A stretch of DNA of 45,098 nucleotides from a virus, in the IMG/VR virus record IMGVR_UViG_3300047564_005052, positions 1 through 45,098 of that record, one strand, 5' to 3'. Below are positions 17,101 to 25,320 of the stretch, piece after piece. Every line of letters begins with the position of its first letter. Within the stretch, counting starts at the first letter, position 1. The notes under the pieces were generated by a model. The model did no database searches and was not told where the DNA came from. It worked only from the letters and a program-made list of their open reading frames with translations. The translations under genes and the position numbers were made by a program.

Positions 17101-18826
17101 TTGTATCTGCAGGTTTACAATCACAACTCTGACATTCAGGATAAGTAATCATAGGTAATCTTATAGGTATACCACCAGTCTTTGGTTTTATGCCTATTAG
17201 ACGACCTAAAAAATTTATAATTTGATATATTGTTCCAACAATTACGTGAGCCAAAATCAATAGATAAGAACCAATATATTGGAAAAGTGTGACTAATAAT
17301 GAAAACACAAAAAATAGTGTATCAAAATTCCTATATCCCTCATTGACAGGGAATTTATTCACAGTTGCTGCACAATCGTTATTACCTATTTCTTTAATCC
17401 CTATAAACCTAGCCCTGTTTCCTTTCTTATATTGGTCTATAAGTCCTGAGATGGTGTATACCTTATTGAATTTAAATTCAAAAAAAGTATCTTCACAATT
17501 GATTATACTATCTAATACTTGGTTAGTTGAATCCCCGAATCCATTTGTATAACCGGACCAATCCAAACCAAAATAATACGAACTTCTTAGTTGTTTATAT
17601 TCAGAGGAAGTACTTAATGTAGTTAAGTATGGGTCCGCCGAAGTTCTCCATCCATACTCTCTTACATTAGGAACAAGAAAATCAGCTCTTCTTGTTTGTT
17701 GTGTCAACCCTTTAGCCTGTTGCCATTTTATTTTAAATCTATATCTTGCCTTTGTAGGAATACCAACTTCAGGGTCAGGTGATAATATTCTATCACCAAA
17801 TTCATTAGTCACAATATAATCTAAATTCATGGGTAGTTCAGTGACCCACGTTCCATCTTCGTCAATTACATTTCCTGATTGTTCCAATTGATATTGTTCC
17901 AATATAGGATTACCGTCTTCGTCTTGTTGAATTGTTTGTCTTATTGCTAAAATTTGACCTGGCCCTGACTGAAGACTACAAAGTTCTCCCGTATTGTCCC
18001 TCGGTCTGCAATTTTTTCTTACCCTATATTCATCCGAGTTAGAAAATATAGAGCCTATAAAAACAGAAGTTGGTTGTATGTCAATATTTGCATCTTCTCT
18101 CAAATCAAAATCGACTCTGTTGATTGCAATTTGGCATATCTCAGGTTCACCCCAAAGAGGTGCAATTTCAACTGTTTTAGTTATATTAACAATTTGCGGT
18201 AATGTACTTAAATCCGAAGATGTTCTGAAACTACCACCTGAAACTTGTGCTTCTGTTGCCCTCCCTATTCTTATTAAATCTTGTGGTGTTAAAGAAAACT
18301 CCCCAATATCTGAAAGGTCAACATCCATTACAATTGTTTGGAAACCCAAAGGAATCCCCATTATCATGTAATCACCACTATCGTTTGTTTTTACCGTAAA
18401 CTTGAAATATTTGTCATATATTTCTGCTGCGGTTGCATTTGTTAATACGTCTAATCTTGTTGGGAAAGTGCCTGTTGCCGCATGTTTACTATATGACTTT
18501 TCATAAGGTAATAGATTATATCTATAACCGTCTTCATTCACATCATCAGTTGATGTGTACGGATATATCGAACGTAACTCTTGATTTAGTAAGTCTTGTT
18601 CTGATACAGGAATAAAAACAGAAACTTTAGCATTTGGAATTCCCGTTCCGTTATTTGCAGTGACTCTTCCGACTACAACACCATAATCCGCACAATATCT
18701 TGTGTATACGTCAGCTTGTTGAATTTTTAAAGATAGTATTTCTAAAAATTCAAAGTCTTGGTCTAATTGTAAATTAATTGTTTTGTCAACACCAACTTCA
18801 GTTCTAATTCTATAACTTTGACCCAT
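14099..18826 (-). CDS. Giant baseplate-associated protein with carboxypeptidase-regulatory-like domain and a membrane segment
   Basis: A 1575-residue protein. Residues about 45-180 read as a carboxypeptidase regulatory-like (CarboxypepD_reg/CNA-B type) beta sandwich: VVGRVTANNGTGIPNAKVSV, then later a T-N-D-S-G-D-Y and I-P-x-G pattern. At about residues 500-545 there is an unusually long hydrophobic stretch (FFVFSLLVTLFQYIGSYLLI and on), strongly predicted as one or two membrane helices, followed near 560-572 by a cluster PECQSCDC. The rest is Asn/Ser/Tyr-rich beta sequence. The gene starts 89 nt after gp6, with a CTATTTAT motif 13 nt before ATG, so it may open its own transcript. Position next to gp6 supports a baseplate role; the membrane segment suggests interaction with the host membrane. 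Function is inferred. Confidence 0.65.
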   Translation of the reverse strand: MGQSYRIRTEVGVDKTINLQLDQDFEFLEILSLKIQQADVYTRYCADYGVVVGRVTANNGTGIPNAKVSVFIPVSEQDLLNQELRSIYPYTSTDDVNEDGYRYNLLPYEKSYSKHAATGTFPTRLDVLTNATAAEIYDKYFKFTVKTNDSGDYMIMGIPLGFQTIVMDVDLSDIGEFSLTPQDLIRIGRATEAQVSGGSFRTSSDLSTLPQIVNITKTVEIAPLWGEPEICQIAINRVDFDLREDANIDIQPTSVFIGSIFSNSDEYRVRKNCRPRDNTGELCSLQSGPGQILAIRQTIQQDEDGNPILEQYQLEQSGNVIDEDGTWVTELPMNLDYIVTNEFGDRILSPDPEVGIPTKARYRFKIKWQQAKGLTQQTRRADFLVPNVREYGWRTSADPYLTTLSTSSEYKQLRSSYYFGLDWSGYTNGFGDSTNQVLDSIINCEDTFFEFKFNKVYTISGLIDQYKKGNRARFIGIKEIGNNDCAATVNKFPVNEGYRNFDTLFFVFSLLVTLFQYIGSYLLILAHVIVGTIYQIINFLGRLIGIKPKTGGIPIRLPMITYPECQSCDCKPADTTTSLIDAFGNGVLTPVSSPFKYYENFTQYLYGRNYQPEEDVSIIADLYSQGMGGNIDSGDATVYKVPKSNVQREVSEDEDKMFVWSMDLPLGERINIFNQRTSYFTGINRIRVSFDNPNNVGSNHLDNTITVLSTRSYSTGQLLTTVNPGTTSDVNATYVEVTNNGEFFGITGTPVTGPQQITLRYCNENNQTLEKTTTYNLSTGTTFNRQGFPMDREYFQVVTAITVSEFLTLSNSSELHTFPNVISSKTTLRWMEHNNGVEYRERSVPTNAFAYKDFYENFGEEYVLILQRGVDPYSPLLPNKYNLGRIFGYNIDDSRFSFTINSRLNIPIQKVNPTSTVQQFNNQNNLFYNSYFFTPGSQFSAFTSSSVGYYGKLGNRVFPEPEVFPGIPTTSLFAGPVPLFGAVGLISQSTNDFHSNNISVGKYDNSEDVSGNAVIFGEVTRVKGWLSFLNPVTAILDSTNIAYNEVEYYYYSPNLYPDLLQNPLPISDKNKIIMRTDALPSSDALDGLKWSSPNVAVLQQNINFAFYEIVDPTTNSISSQYPVGADQIQPDIEDQIYAANVLESFNCENMVSLDCYTGFSNNFGISTACAKNDQVESGCYVLFTRPLFGLAKDIQKFNEWGIRYKFFYGICRGVLSQTFTNNWVNGTLFAFPIQVDTYYDRQNKPSDVRFCKDLVFFDDDTSNFYYRSSPYSLLRNKFIGKNATESSAVNQKNLLFPTTIIDLGYKDSFYDEITLDPATNAFILDGLNPTSYSDTSDIINLFVISRILNSSFLQGDAIQNLFSRNSGRSRRVDGDLVQMLSINSEEGLIKFSPEFYDTNTDNSPVGIYGTPSNPTIGIFFSSTSENLQFKDFITPGRINFRSSPTANATPYYYGIKTQIVPFYRWSLQNDSNIFGTQINNWATNEIDIVQEGYQSVDRVLNQYFKGSGIVNDLNMRGYIFNVLNDTVPNSGTEFKPKGPPINNKFLVGAPFHFYFGTIVGATALEKFKEKYGLSE

Positions 18827-18839
18827 AGAGTCTTTTATG

Positions 18840-18847
18840 ATAAATAG
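18840..18847 (-). promoter_or_regulatory. CTATTTAT motif, candidate late promoter element
   Basis: Coding-strand CTATTTAT in the 89-nt gap after gp6, 13 nt before the ATG at 18826. The same 13-nt spacing occurs at 41647-41654. Confidence 0.4.
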
Positions 18848-18915
18848 TTTACCCCAAAATTTTAATGGAAGATGGGTAATTGAAATTTAGAAATAGAACT
18901 AAATAAATAAATCTA

Positions 18916-20754
18916 TTAAGAAAGTGTCGTGTTTTGGAAATTTTTGACACTAACTCTTATGTCTCTTGTTGGGTACCTAATTTGATATACCTGACTAGGT
19001 TCTGCAAAAATTGTATCGTCTACAGGTCTTATTTGTCTAGTCTCACTATTTGAATAAGCCATAGATGTTTCGAAAGAAGAATACTGTCCTCCTACATTAT
19101 TGAAGACATCTAACCCTGCAACAGTTATGACACCATTTTGATTTTGAATAATACTTCTTATCTCGGATAGATAAACGTTTTGTCCCAATTCTCTGAATAG
19201 TGGATTGAAATATTCAGAGACTTTATTAACAATATCTGTTATAATTTGTCCTGAATTTTGTGTTGTAGTTAATACAACGGATACTTCCACACTCAAATCA
19301 ACTACTTTAGCTGTCTCTACTGAGATGTAGTCATTCATCATTCTATAGTTTGATAAATAATTTGCAATATTTTGTCTAAGTGTATTAGAAACAATACTTG
19401 TAAGTTTCCCTTGTGTATCGTAAGATAATATTTGAATTAAAATTTTATTGTTATTCTCAGTGATTGCAACTTTAGCTGGAGCCCCGAATTCGGCCGGCAT
19501 TGTTCTTATCAATGACTCATAATCGGATACAGTAACTGCTCTTTTTTGTGCGGAAAAGTTGAACGAAACATAATTTCTAATTTCCTCTGTTGTAGGTTGA
19601 TTTGCCCCTCCAATCGCTGCTGTTACGTTCACACATCTCAATGAATTAATTACGGAATTATTTGTTGCCTCCGAAGGACCATTTACATAAAATGTTACGT
19701 TTCCAACTTGGTTAATAACATTTGTACCTAAGTTTGTTCCCAATCCACCACCTACCCTGTATTGAACAAATAATGTAGAATTAGGTACTAGCGCAGAACC
19801 TAAAGAAAAATTATTAAGATAGTTTTGTATATTGAGTGGACCTCCTAAGTTTGTAAATAAATTCAATTGTTCCTGTGATGAAGTTGTTCCACCTCCAAAT
19901 GTCATTTTTTTAAAACCTTCAGGAGTGAATTCAGAAATAAATCTGTTATTAGTTTGAATGTATCTTCCTACTTTGATTCCTGGTTGGTCAGATACTTTTG
20001 TTGGGTCTTCTATAAAAATTCTATCTTCCGCCAAAGCATCTACTTCATACCATCTGTTTGCTAATCCCAAAAACTCCGCCGCTGTAGGTATGTTTGTATA
20101 ATCTGTTCCATTTTTCAAAAGAACACTTGTTATACCCAAAACATTTTTTTCAGGTAAGAATAATTCAAAGAAAGGTCTAACATCGTTAGGAGAAATTACT
20201 CTCTTAAAAACTTTCGTTATACCGTTTACAACAAGTTCTCTTTTTGTAATTGTATAATTTATAATTACGTTGTTAGAATTAAAGTTTGGAATTTTCAATC
20301 TATTTGGGTACCCTTGAGCATTGTAAGGAGATGCGAAGTCAATATCATATACATTTTCAAATACTATTCCCGCTCCTGTAATCTGCGAACCTCTTACTAA
20401 TTGACCCAAATATCTTTCATCTTCTTTATCACCGAAAGCAGGAACCGTAATAGAAAAGTCAACAAGTGATACTGAAGGTCTCTGACCCGGTATTTTAAGA
20501 CCGTATGTTCTAGCAATATTATATATAGATGACCTCTGTTGCGCATATTGCAAAACAGTTTCTTGAATACTTCTATCTATATGATAATGTAAATTGTCTG
20601 CAACGGCAGCATTCAAATCCAAGAATACAGAGAAAACTGATGCATCGTTAAAATCCTGAATTAAATCAGGATAATAAGTTTTGACATAATTGAGTAGTTC
20701 GGCTCTGATTCCTTGGTAATCTCGGACCGTATAAGAAATTTTATTATTTGCCAT
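18916..20754 (-). CDS. gp6: Baseplate wedge protein gp6-like (Baseplate_J family)
   Basis: A 612-residue protein close in length to T4 gp6 (660). The N-terminus has YTVRDYQGIRAELLNYVKTY, then NDASVFSVFLDLNAAVADNL and YHIDRSIQETVL, the pattern typical of gp6/gpJ-like wedge proteins. The C-terminal part has the repeating beta-alpha segments (TVSDYESLIRTMPAEFG and later REIxSIIQ-type helices) seen in the ring-forming region. It forms the wedge core together with gp25, encoded six bases upstream. In T4, gp6 dimers make the inner ring of the baseplate that links wedges. Start codon ATG at 20754. Confidence 0.9.
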   Translation of the reverse strand: MANNKISYTVRDYQGIRAELLNYVKTYYPDLIQDFNDASVFSVFLDLNAAVADNLHYHIDRSIQETVLQYAQQRSSIYNIARTYGLKIPGQRPSVSLVDFSITVPAFGDKEDERYLGQLVRGSQITGAGIVFENVYDIDFASPYNAQGYPNRLKIPNFNSNNVIINYTITKRELVVNGITKVFKRVISPNDVRPFFELFLPEKNVLGITSVLLKNGTDYTNIPTAAEFLGLANRWYEVDALAEDRIFIEDPTKVSDQPGIKVGRYIQTNNRFISEFTPEGFKKMTFGGGTTSSQEQLNLFTNLGGPLNIQNYLNNFSLGSALVPNSTLFVQYRVGGGLGTNLGTNVINQVGNVTFYVNGPSEATNNSVINSLRCVNVTAAIGGANQPTTEEIRNYVSFNFSAQKRAVTVSDYESLIRTMPAEFGAPAKVAITENNNKILIQILSYDTQGKLTSIVSNTLRQNIANYLSNYRMMNDYISVETAKVVDLSVEVSVVLTTTQNSGQIITDIVNKVSEYFNPLFRELGQNVYLSEIRSIIQNQNGVITVAGLDVFNNVGGQYSSFETSMAYSNSETRQIRPVDDTIFAEPSQVYQIRYPTRDIRVSVKNFQNTTLS

Positions 20755-20760
20755 CTTATA

Positions 20761-21231
20761 TTAAATATTGATTATAACAAAATCAGATTGTGCGAAAACT
20801 GAATTACTCGATGAATAATCTATCCTCACTTTAGCGGTATATTCGCTTGTATTTTTTCCTGGGACTCTATAAACATCGAAAACTTGATTACCTCCCGCAG
20901 TTGTGACGTAGTCTCCATCAACCTCATCTTCGGGAGTAATTGGTTCGATAGAGATATTATTTATTGTAAGGTTAGGTAAATACGTAGAAATTGAATCTCG
21001 TATGTCAGCCTCAAGAGCCGAGAATGTAAGTCCGTCGAATGGTTCAAATATATATTCATACAAACGAGTTCCAAAATCAGGTAAAAAGTATCTAGAACCC
21101 TTTCTTGTTAAAAGTAGATGAATTAAATCGGACCTTATCTCCTGTGGTTCGTATTCAGTAAGTGCCAAATAATCCCCTCTACGAGAATCTTGGAATGGAA
21201 AAAAGAGTCCATAAGTAATACCATTTGCCAT
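20761..21231 (-). CDS. gp25: Baseplate wedge protein gp25-like (gpW/gp25 family)
   Basis: A 156-residue protein whose residues about 35-70 match the gpW/gp25 core: DLIHLLLTRKGSRYFLPDFG followed by TRLYEYIFEP, then a long helix ALEADIRDSI. gp25 sits at the sheath-proximal face of the wedge and nucleates sheath assembly in T4. The protein is longer than T4 gp25 (132 aa), with an acidic loop near residues 100-112 (EPITPEDEVDGD). ATG at 21231 is preceded closely by TATTTAT. Followed directly by gp6, the conserved order. Confidence 0.92.
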   Translation of the reverse strand: MANGITYGLFFPFQDSRRGDYLALTEYEPQEIRSDLIHLLLTRKGSRYFLPDFGTRLYEYIFEPFDGLTFSALEADIRDSISTYLPNLTINNISIEPITPEDEVDGDYVTTAGGNQVFDVYRVPGKNTSEYTAKVRIDYSSSNSVFAQSDFVIINI

Positions 21232-21251
21232 ACTACATAAATATACAAATT

Positions 21252-21449
21252 CTATTTTTCAACTAAAGTAGTATTTCCTTTAACTCCTTTTGGTTGGTAC
21301 GGACAATGCCTACATCCTCCATGTGAACCACAACAATGACCTCTTCTTATGTGGTATTCTTCAGTAAACACCACTCGATTGTTTTCAACGTAATAATCAG
21401 AAGGGAGAATCTGATTTTGATTCTCCCTTTCTTTATTTGTATTTTCCAT
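21252..21449 (-). CDS. DUF5522-type Cys-rich miniprotein
   Basis: A 65-residue protein. The C-terminal part has HIRRGHCCGSHGGCRHCPY, the CC...C-R-H-C-P-Y signature of DUF5522, a small family frequent in Bacteroidota genomes; four or five Cys plus His could bind a metal. The N-terminal 15 residues are charged and polar. I chose ATG at 21449, five bases after the RNR stop; a longer frame to 21485 would overlap the RNR C-terminus. A perfect 9-bp inverted repeat lies within the gene at 21403-21427. Function unknown for the family; here it follows the ribonucleotide reductase and precedes gp25, and could have been captured from a host. Confidence 0.8.
   Translation of the reverse strand: MENTNKERENQNQILPSDYYVENNRVVFTEEYHIRRGHCCGSHGGCRHCPYQPKGVKGNTTLVEK
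21403..21427. other. Perfect inverted repeat inside the DUF5522 gene
   Basis: GGGAGAATC at 21403-21411 pairs with GATTCTCCC at 21419-21427 around a 7-nt loop. On the minus (coding) strand it is not followed by a U-run. On the plus strand it is followed by a pyrimidine-rich TTTCTTTATTT, so it resembles a weak terminator for plus-strand (antisense) transcripts. Confidence 0.5.
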
Positions 21450-21454
21450 AGGTT

Positions 21455-23311
21455 TTAAACTAAAACACATGCTCCGCCAGCACAAGCTAACTCTCCACTC
21501 AAATCAGTTTCATCATCCAATTCTACAATTTTAGATAAATCAACCTCATGTAATGTTTCCATTAACTCTTCGTACTTTTCTTTGGTACAATCCTCGAAAG
21601 GAGCTTGAATATATGTACCTCCATCATAAGGAAGTACGGATAATCCGTTATAGTGGTCTCTGTTTTCCCACATCCACTCACCTACCGCAGGCCATTCGTG
21701 TTCACGAATAGAAACTGTTGCAGATACGTTGTGAGAGTTACTACCGCTTCTATGTCCAGGTTTAATCCAATCTACGTGTACTTTTTTAACTCTTTCTAAG
21801 AGTTGAATTGGTGATTCGTTTCTCAAAATTGAACCTTCAGGAGCTTTCTGAGGAATACCAATAACCGCAGTATCGTGTGGTCTGAAATATTCATCTTCAA
21901 CCAACTCAGGGTGATTCTCCTTCAAGTAAGTATAGATTGCTTCGTTCTTACCAACTCTAACTCTTCTGATATAATAATCATTGTGCCAAGCATGGATTCC
22001 AGAAGAAGTTCCTAATGTAAGTGAAGTAGTTCCTGCAGGTTTTACAGTAGTTGTTCTCGCCGCTGGGTTAATTCCAAGTAGTTCAGCGACTCTTTTATTT
22101 TCCTCTTTAACAATTTTAGATGCGGCTTTCATATCTAATTTTAATACTGCGCCTGAACCAATCCCTGTCATTGATACTCCGATAAGTGCATCTTTCTCAG
22201 TAGTTCTTTGCCATATAGGTCTCAGGTAATGGAAGTTAGTGTAACCAGCTTGTAGCGTACCACAAAAAGCCGCAGCTCTAACTCTATCTTCATAGTCTTC
22301 TTGAGAAACAACATTAGACACGTTTACCTCTGTTAAATTACAGAATTGGAATGGTCTAAGTGCAATTTCACAACAAGGATTGGTTCCCCAATCTTTATCA
22401 TTGGTTAAATAAATTCCGGGTTCACCAGCTCCGCTTGCTTCAATTCTCTTCCAAAGGTCCATGAAGTACTCTTTAGTTATTTTGTGTCGGAGCAACACAG
22501 CTGAGTTATTTGCTCTACCTCTTTGTGGATTTGTTTCCCACCACGCACCTGACTTACATCCAATCATCTCATCATCAGTTGCAGAGAACAATGATATAAG
22601 AGCAGCTCTTCTAATACCACCCGCCAATACTGCATCTGCAATATGACAAACCATATCGTGAACTTCAATTGGTCTTAACTTCTCTCCGTTTTCTTTTGAA
22701 TCTAAAATACCTTCGAGTTTAATGAGACACTCTTTTAATGGCTGAGGGCCTGGAGCCTTTCCACCGGAAGTAACAAGTCTCGCACCTTTTGGTCTGATGT
22801 CACTGAAATCAAATTCAATTTGCGAACCACCAAAGAAGTATGACTTTACTAAAATTTTGACTGCGTCTGCCCATCCTTCAATAGAGTCAGCAACTAACCA
22901 TCTTCTTTTTCTTTCCTTATTTGGTTTAAGGATTTCAGGTAAAGCCTCAACATGATGCTTTTGAACAGAATATCCAACACCTGTACCACCGAGTAACAAG
23001 AACATTACTTCAGAAAAAACTCTCCAATCATCAATTGGTGCAAAAGCACAGTTATAAATTCTGTTTGGAGAAATCTCAATTGGTTTTCCTGCAAATTGCA
23101 TTGACCTCATTGATGGGAGAACTTGTTTTTTAAAAACATACATGTAGTTCTCTCTAATTTCTTTTTCTAATTTAGGGAATTGCTTGATATGCATTTCCAT
23201 GTTTCTTGTGACTAATTCTTGCCACGTTTCTCTTCTGTTCAACTCAGGAATAAACTTAGCGTACTTCATGTACACTGTAATATCACTGAGTATTCTGTTC
23301 GAAATGTCCAT
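21455..23311 (-). CDS. nrdJ: Adenosylcobalamin-dependent (class II) ribonucleotide reductase
   Basis: A 618-residue reductase that makes deoxyribonucleotides for phage replication. Active-site parts are all visible: Cys88 in NCAF (first redox Cys), N311-P-C313-C-E315 (radical Cys and catalytic Asn/Glu), C324 in CNLTEVN (second redox Cys; the C313-C324 spacing of 11 equals the C408-C419 spacing of the Lactobacillus leichmannii enzyme), and a C-terminal C610-AGGA-C615 pair like that of the same enzyme. No NrdB or glycyl-radical neighbour was seen, so class II with coenzyme B12 is the best call. It is about 120 residues shorter than the roughly 740-residue Lactobacillus enzyme, which suggests a reduced regulatory region. 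It follows the helicase gene after a 129-nt gap and precedes the DUF5522 gene. Confidence 0.88.
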   Translation of the reverse strand: MDISNRILSDITVYMKYAKFIPELNRRETWQELVTRNMEMHIKQFPKLEKEIRENYMYVFKKQVLPSMRSMQFAGKPIEISPNRIYNCAFAPIDDWRVFSEVMFLLLGGTGVGYSVQKHHVEALPEILKPNKERKRRWLVADSIEGWADAVKILVKSYFFGGSQIEFDFSDIRPKGARLVTSGGKAPGPQPLKECLIKLEGILDSKENGEKLRPIEVHDMVCHIADAVLAGGIRRAALISLFSATDDEMIGCKSGAWWETNPQRGRANNSAVLLRHKITKEYFMDLWKRIEASGAGEPGIYLTNDKDWGTNPCCEIALRPFQFCNLTEVNVSNVVSQEDYEDRVRAAAFCGTLQAGYTNFHYLRPIWQRTTEKDALIGVSMTGIGSGAVLKLDMKAASKIVKEENKRVAELLGINPAARTTTVKPAGTTSLTLGTSSGIHAWHNDYYIRRVRVGKNEAIYTYLKENHPELVEDEYFRPHDTAVIGIPQKAPEGSILRNESPIQLLERVKKVHVDWIKPGHRSGSNSHNVSATVSIREHEWPAVGEWMWENRDHYNGLSVLPYDGGTYIQAPFEDCTKEKYEELMETLHEVDLSKIVELDDETDLSGELACAGGACVLV

Positions 23312-23440
23312 TTTTTAATTTTTATTGTTGTTATTTTTTATAAAAAAATCGTCGATTTTTCAAATAAATATAGTGTTGCTCTGAAAGCGGACTACATTTT
23401 ACAAGAAAAAAAATAAGTTTTTTTGAAAAAAAGTAGATAT
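23312..23440 (-). promoter_or_regulatory. AT-rich leader upstream of the RNR gene, possible weak promoter
   Basis: The longest gap within the replication module. On the coding strand it holds TATATTTATTTG, close to the Bacteroidota TAnnTTTG box, but with no convincing TTTG about 20 nt upstream, plus an AT-rich hairpin (AAAAATCG/CGATTTTT around 23347-23363). Separate regulation of the reductase is possible but not demonstrated. Confidence 0.25.
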
Positions 23441-24823
23441 TTAGTTTGGTGTATTTTTTTGTTCCTTTTGTTTTCTTTTCTCCAAAAGTTCCCTAACTCT
23501 ATCTCTATTCTTTTCTTCTTTCTGTTCTTCAAATCCTAAGAAAGTCACAGACGATTCTGTGTCTATCTCAAGTAATTCATTATTGAACTTGCAGTTTTCG
23601 AATATTACTCCGTCTTTTCCAAGTCTAGATTTTGTAATTGCTATTGTTGCCAAGTTCATTTCTTTTTGTTGTAGTGTTTTTGCTATTGATATAATAACGT
23701 GACCAACCTGTGCCTTCTTGATTGAACCTCCCATTTGGTCTGTAGTTACGACTTCTGAAGATATAGATGACCTGTTTCCTTGGGTTGCCGTCCAACCAAC
23801 AAGATTTAGTTCATGGCACATTGCCTCAAATTGTCTCATAACTGAACCTTCACTCTTCCACTCATCTTTGTTAGGGTTTTCGGGTAGAACACAATCGATA
23901 TAGTCAATCAAAATTAAATCGACTCTGATTCCGTCTGCAATCATTTTCCTAACCTGATTCTTAATTTGTAACATAGTCAATGAGTCCGAAGGGAGCTTCT
24001 TCAAGATTAATCTGTTGGACATAGTCTCTTTGATATTCTTGATTTTGTCCATAACAATATCCTTACTCAAGACTAAATTATCAGGCTCAATACCAGTCCA
24101 AAGAGTAAAATGTTTTCTTTGTACTATTTTCGGGTTGTCTTCAAAAAATATTTGAAGAACATTATATCCCATATTAAATGCTGTGTTAGAAATCTTTGTT
24201 AGGATTGTGGTTTTACCGACACCAGTAGGGGCCAATATAACACCTATCTCTCCTTTTGCCAAACCTCCCTTGAGTAGTCTATCAATACCGGCAATACCCA
24301 TAGGAATTGGGTGACGGAAATCTTCATCAAGAACCGTTTCCAAATCACTGAACACATCTGACATTCCATCTTGAGACTGACCAACTTGTAGTGCATCTCT
24401 TATTAATCCCTCCACTTTATCGTAAGACTCAAAATCACCTTCGTTGATAATTTTTTGAGCCTTTTCCATTGCCTTTTGAAGTTCTTGTTGCTTACAGAAT
24501 TTCAACCCTTTTTCCTGAACGAAAAAGGAACCTTCGAGTGGGGCAGATTTTATTTGTTTGATAGTATCCAATACTATTTTAGAAACTAACTCTTGTTGAA
24601 TTTCTGACTTGACAATTTGTTCCAGGGTTTCAAATGAGGGTGAGGATTCATACTTTTTATGATACTCTTTAATCATCTGAGTTATTATCTTGAAATACTT
24701 ATTGTCAAAATAAGAACTTTCTAGAACATCTATAATTGTTGTGGAAAAGGTCTTGTCTAAGATTAACTGGTTGAGTAATTGTAGTTGGAATGTATTTCCA
24801 AGATAATCGAAATTTTTATTCAT
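23441..24823 (-). CDS. gp41: Replicative DNA helicase, DnaB / T4 gp41-like
   Basis: A 460-residue RecA-fold helicase that unwinds DNA ahead of the replisome. Walker A APTGVGKTT lies at about residues 197-206, Walker B LILIDYID at about 301-310, and TATQGNRSS at about 341 corresponds to motif H4/sensor region. An N-terminal helical domain (about 1-150) fits the DnaB N-domain, which in T4 contacts primase. The last 40 residues are Lys/Glu-rich and probably flexible. Genes for UvsX, exonuclease and SSB lie upstream in the same operon; no primase was found in the window. Length matches T4 gp41 (475 aa). Confidence 0.9.
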   Translation of the reverse strand: MNKNFDYLGNTFQLQLLNQLILDKTFSTTIIDVLESSYFDNKYFKIITQMIKEYHKKYESSPSFETLEQIVKSEIQQELVSKIVLDTIKQIKSAPLEGSFFVQEKGLKFCKQQELQKAMEKAQKIINEGDFESYDKVEGLIRDALQVGQSQDGMSDVFSDLETVLDEDFRHPIPMGIAGIDRLLKGGLAKGEIGVILAPTGVGKTTILTKISNTAFNMGYNVLQIFFEDNPKIVQRKHFTLWTGIEPDNLVLSKDIVMDKIKNIKETMSNRLILKKLPSDSLTMLQIKNQVRKMIADGIRVDLILIDYIDCVLPENPNKDEWKSEGSVMRQFEAMCHELNLVGWTATQGNRSSISSEVVTTDQMGGSIKKAQVGHVIISIAKTLQQKEMNLATIAITKSRLGKDGVIFENCKFNNELLEIDTESSVTFLGFEEQKEEKNRDRVRELLEKRKQKEQKNTPN

Positions 24824-24849
24824 AATTAAAGACCCTCTTTATTAAATAC

Positions 24850-25302
24850 TTACTTAGACAGCTCGTATTCTAAAAATTCAAAATTTAATACAGTTTCTGA
24901 AAAGATGTCAGTCAGACCTTTAAGTATATCTTTCAAATATGGTCTTACATCAACAGTATACCTAACTTTTGGTGGAAACTTTTTTCCATCAAAAATTCTA
25001 TGACAAATTGTCTGGTCTCCTAACTTGATATAAATGTTAAAATATTCAGGTCCGTCTGTAAAAGATGTTTCCATTACTGATGGGTCGTGCATGATACTCT
25101 CTTTGTTGTCCAACATATAAACCACAGTTTTCATTTTCAAATCATACTGAAGTGTCTCTGCAGTATTTTTTAAAAATTCGTAGAGGTCATAAGAGTTTCT
25201 TGCCCTTGGATTGAATCCCTTCACATTGAAGAATCTTTGAACTACAATATTGTCGTTCAGTGTCAAAAGGAATTCCAGTTTCGTGATGTCTTGTTCTTTC
25301 AT
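24850..25302 (-). CDS. Unknown protein with an internal tandem duplication
   Basis: A 150-residue protein not recognised by family. The two halves align: residues about 13-48 and 92-127 share L-x-D/N...(V/I)-x-x-R-x-F-(N/D)-x-K-x-F-x-P-(R/K)-x-R-x-(S/T)-x-D-(L/V)-x-x-(F/Y)-LK, and both are followed by a helix. This implies a duplicated domain that may form a pseudo-dimer. It lies between exonuclease and helicase genes, separated by 18 and 26 nt, so a role in the replisome is likely (for example a helicase accessory or loader position), but I see no motif proving this. Confidence 0.6.
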   Translation of the reverse strand: MKEQDITKLEFLLTLNDNIVVQRFFNVKGFNPRARNSYDLYEFLKNTAETLQYDLKMKTVVYMLDNKESIMHDPSVMETSFTDGPEYFNIYIKLGDQTICHRIFDGKKFPPKVRYTVDVRPYLKDILKGLTDIFSETVLNFEFLEYELSK

Positions 25303-25320
25303 TTTTTATTTTTTTGGTTA

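Noticed and set aside
21449-21485. Longer N-terminus of the DUF5522 protein
   Set aside because: It would overlap the RNR C-terminal codons, and the second ATG at 21449 directly follows the RNR stop.
23312-23440. Cobalamin riboswitch upstream of the B12-dependent RNR
   Set aside because: The 129-nt gap is AT-rich and too short, and I saw no B12-box-like conserved elements.
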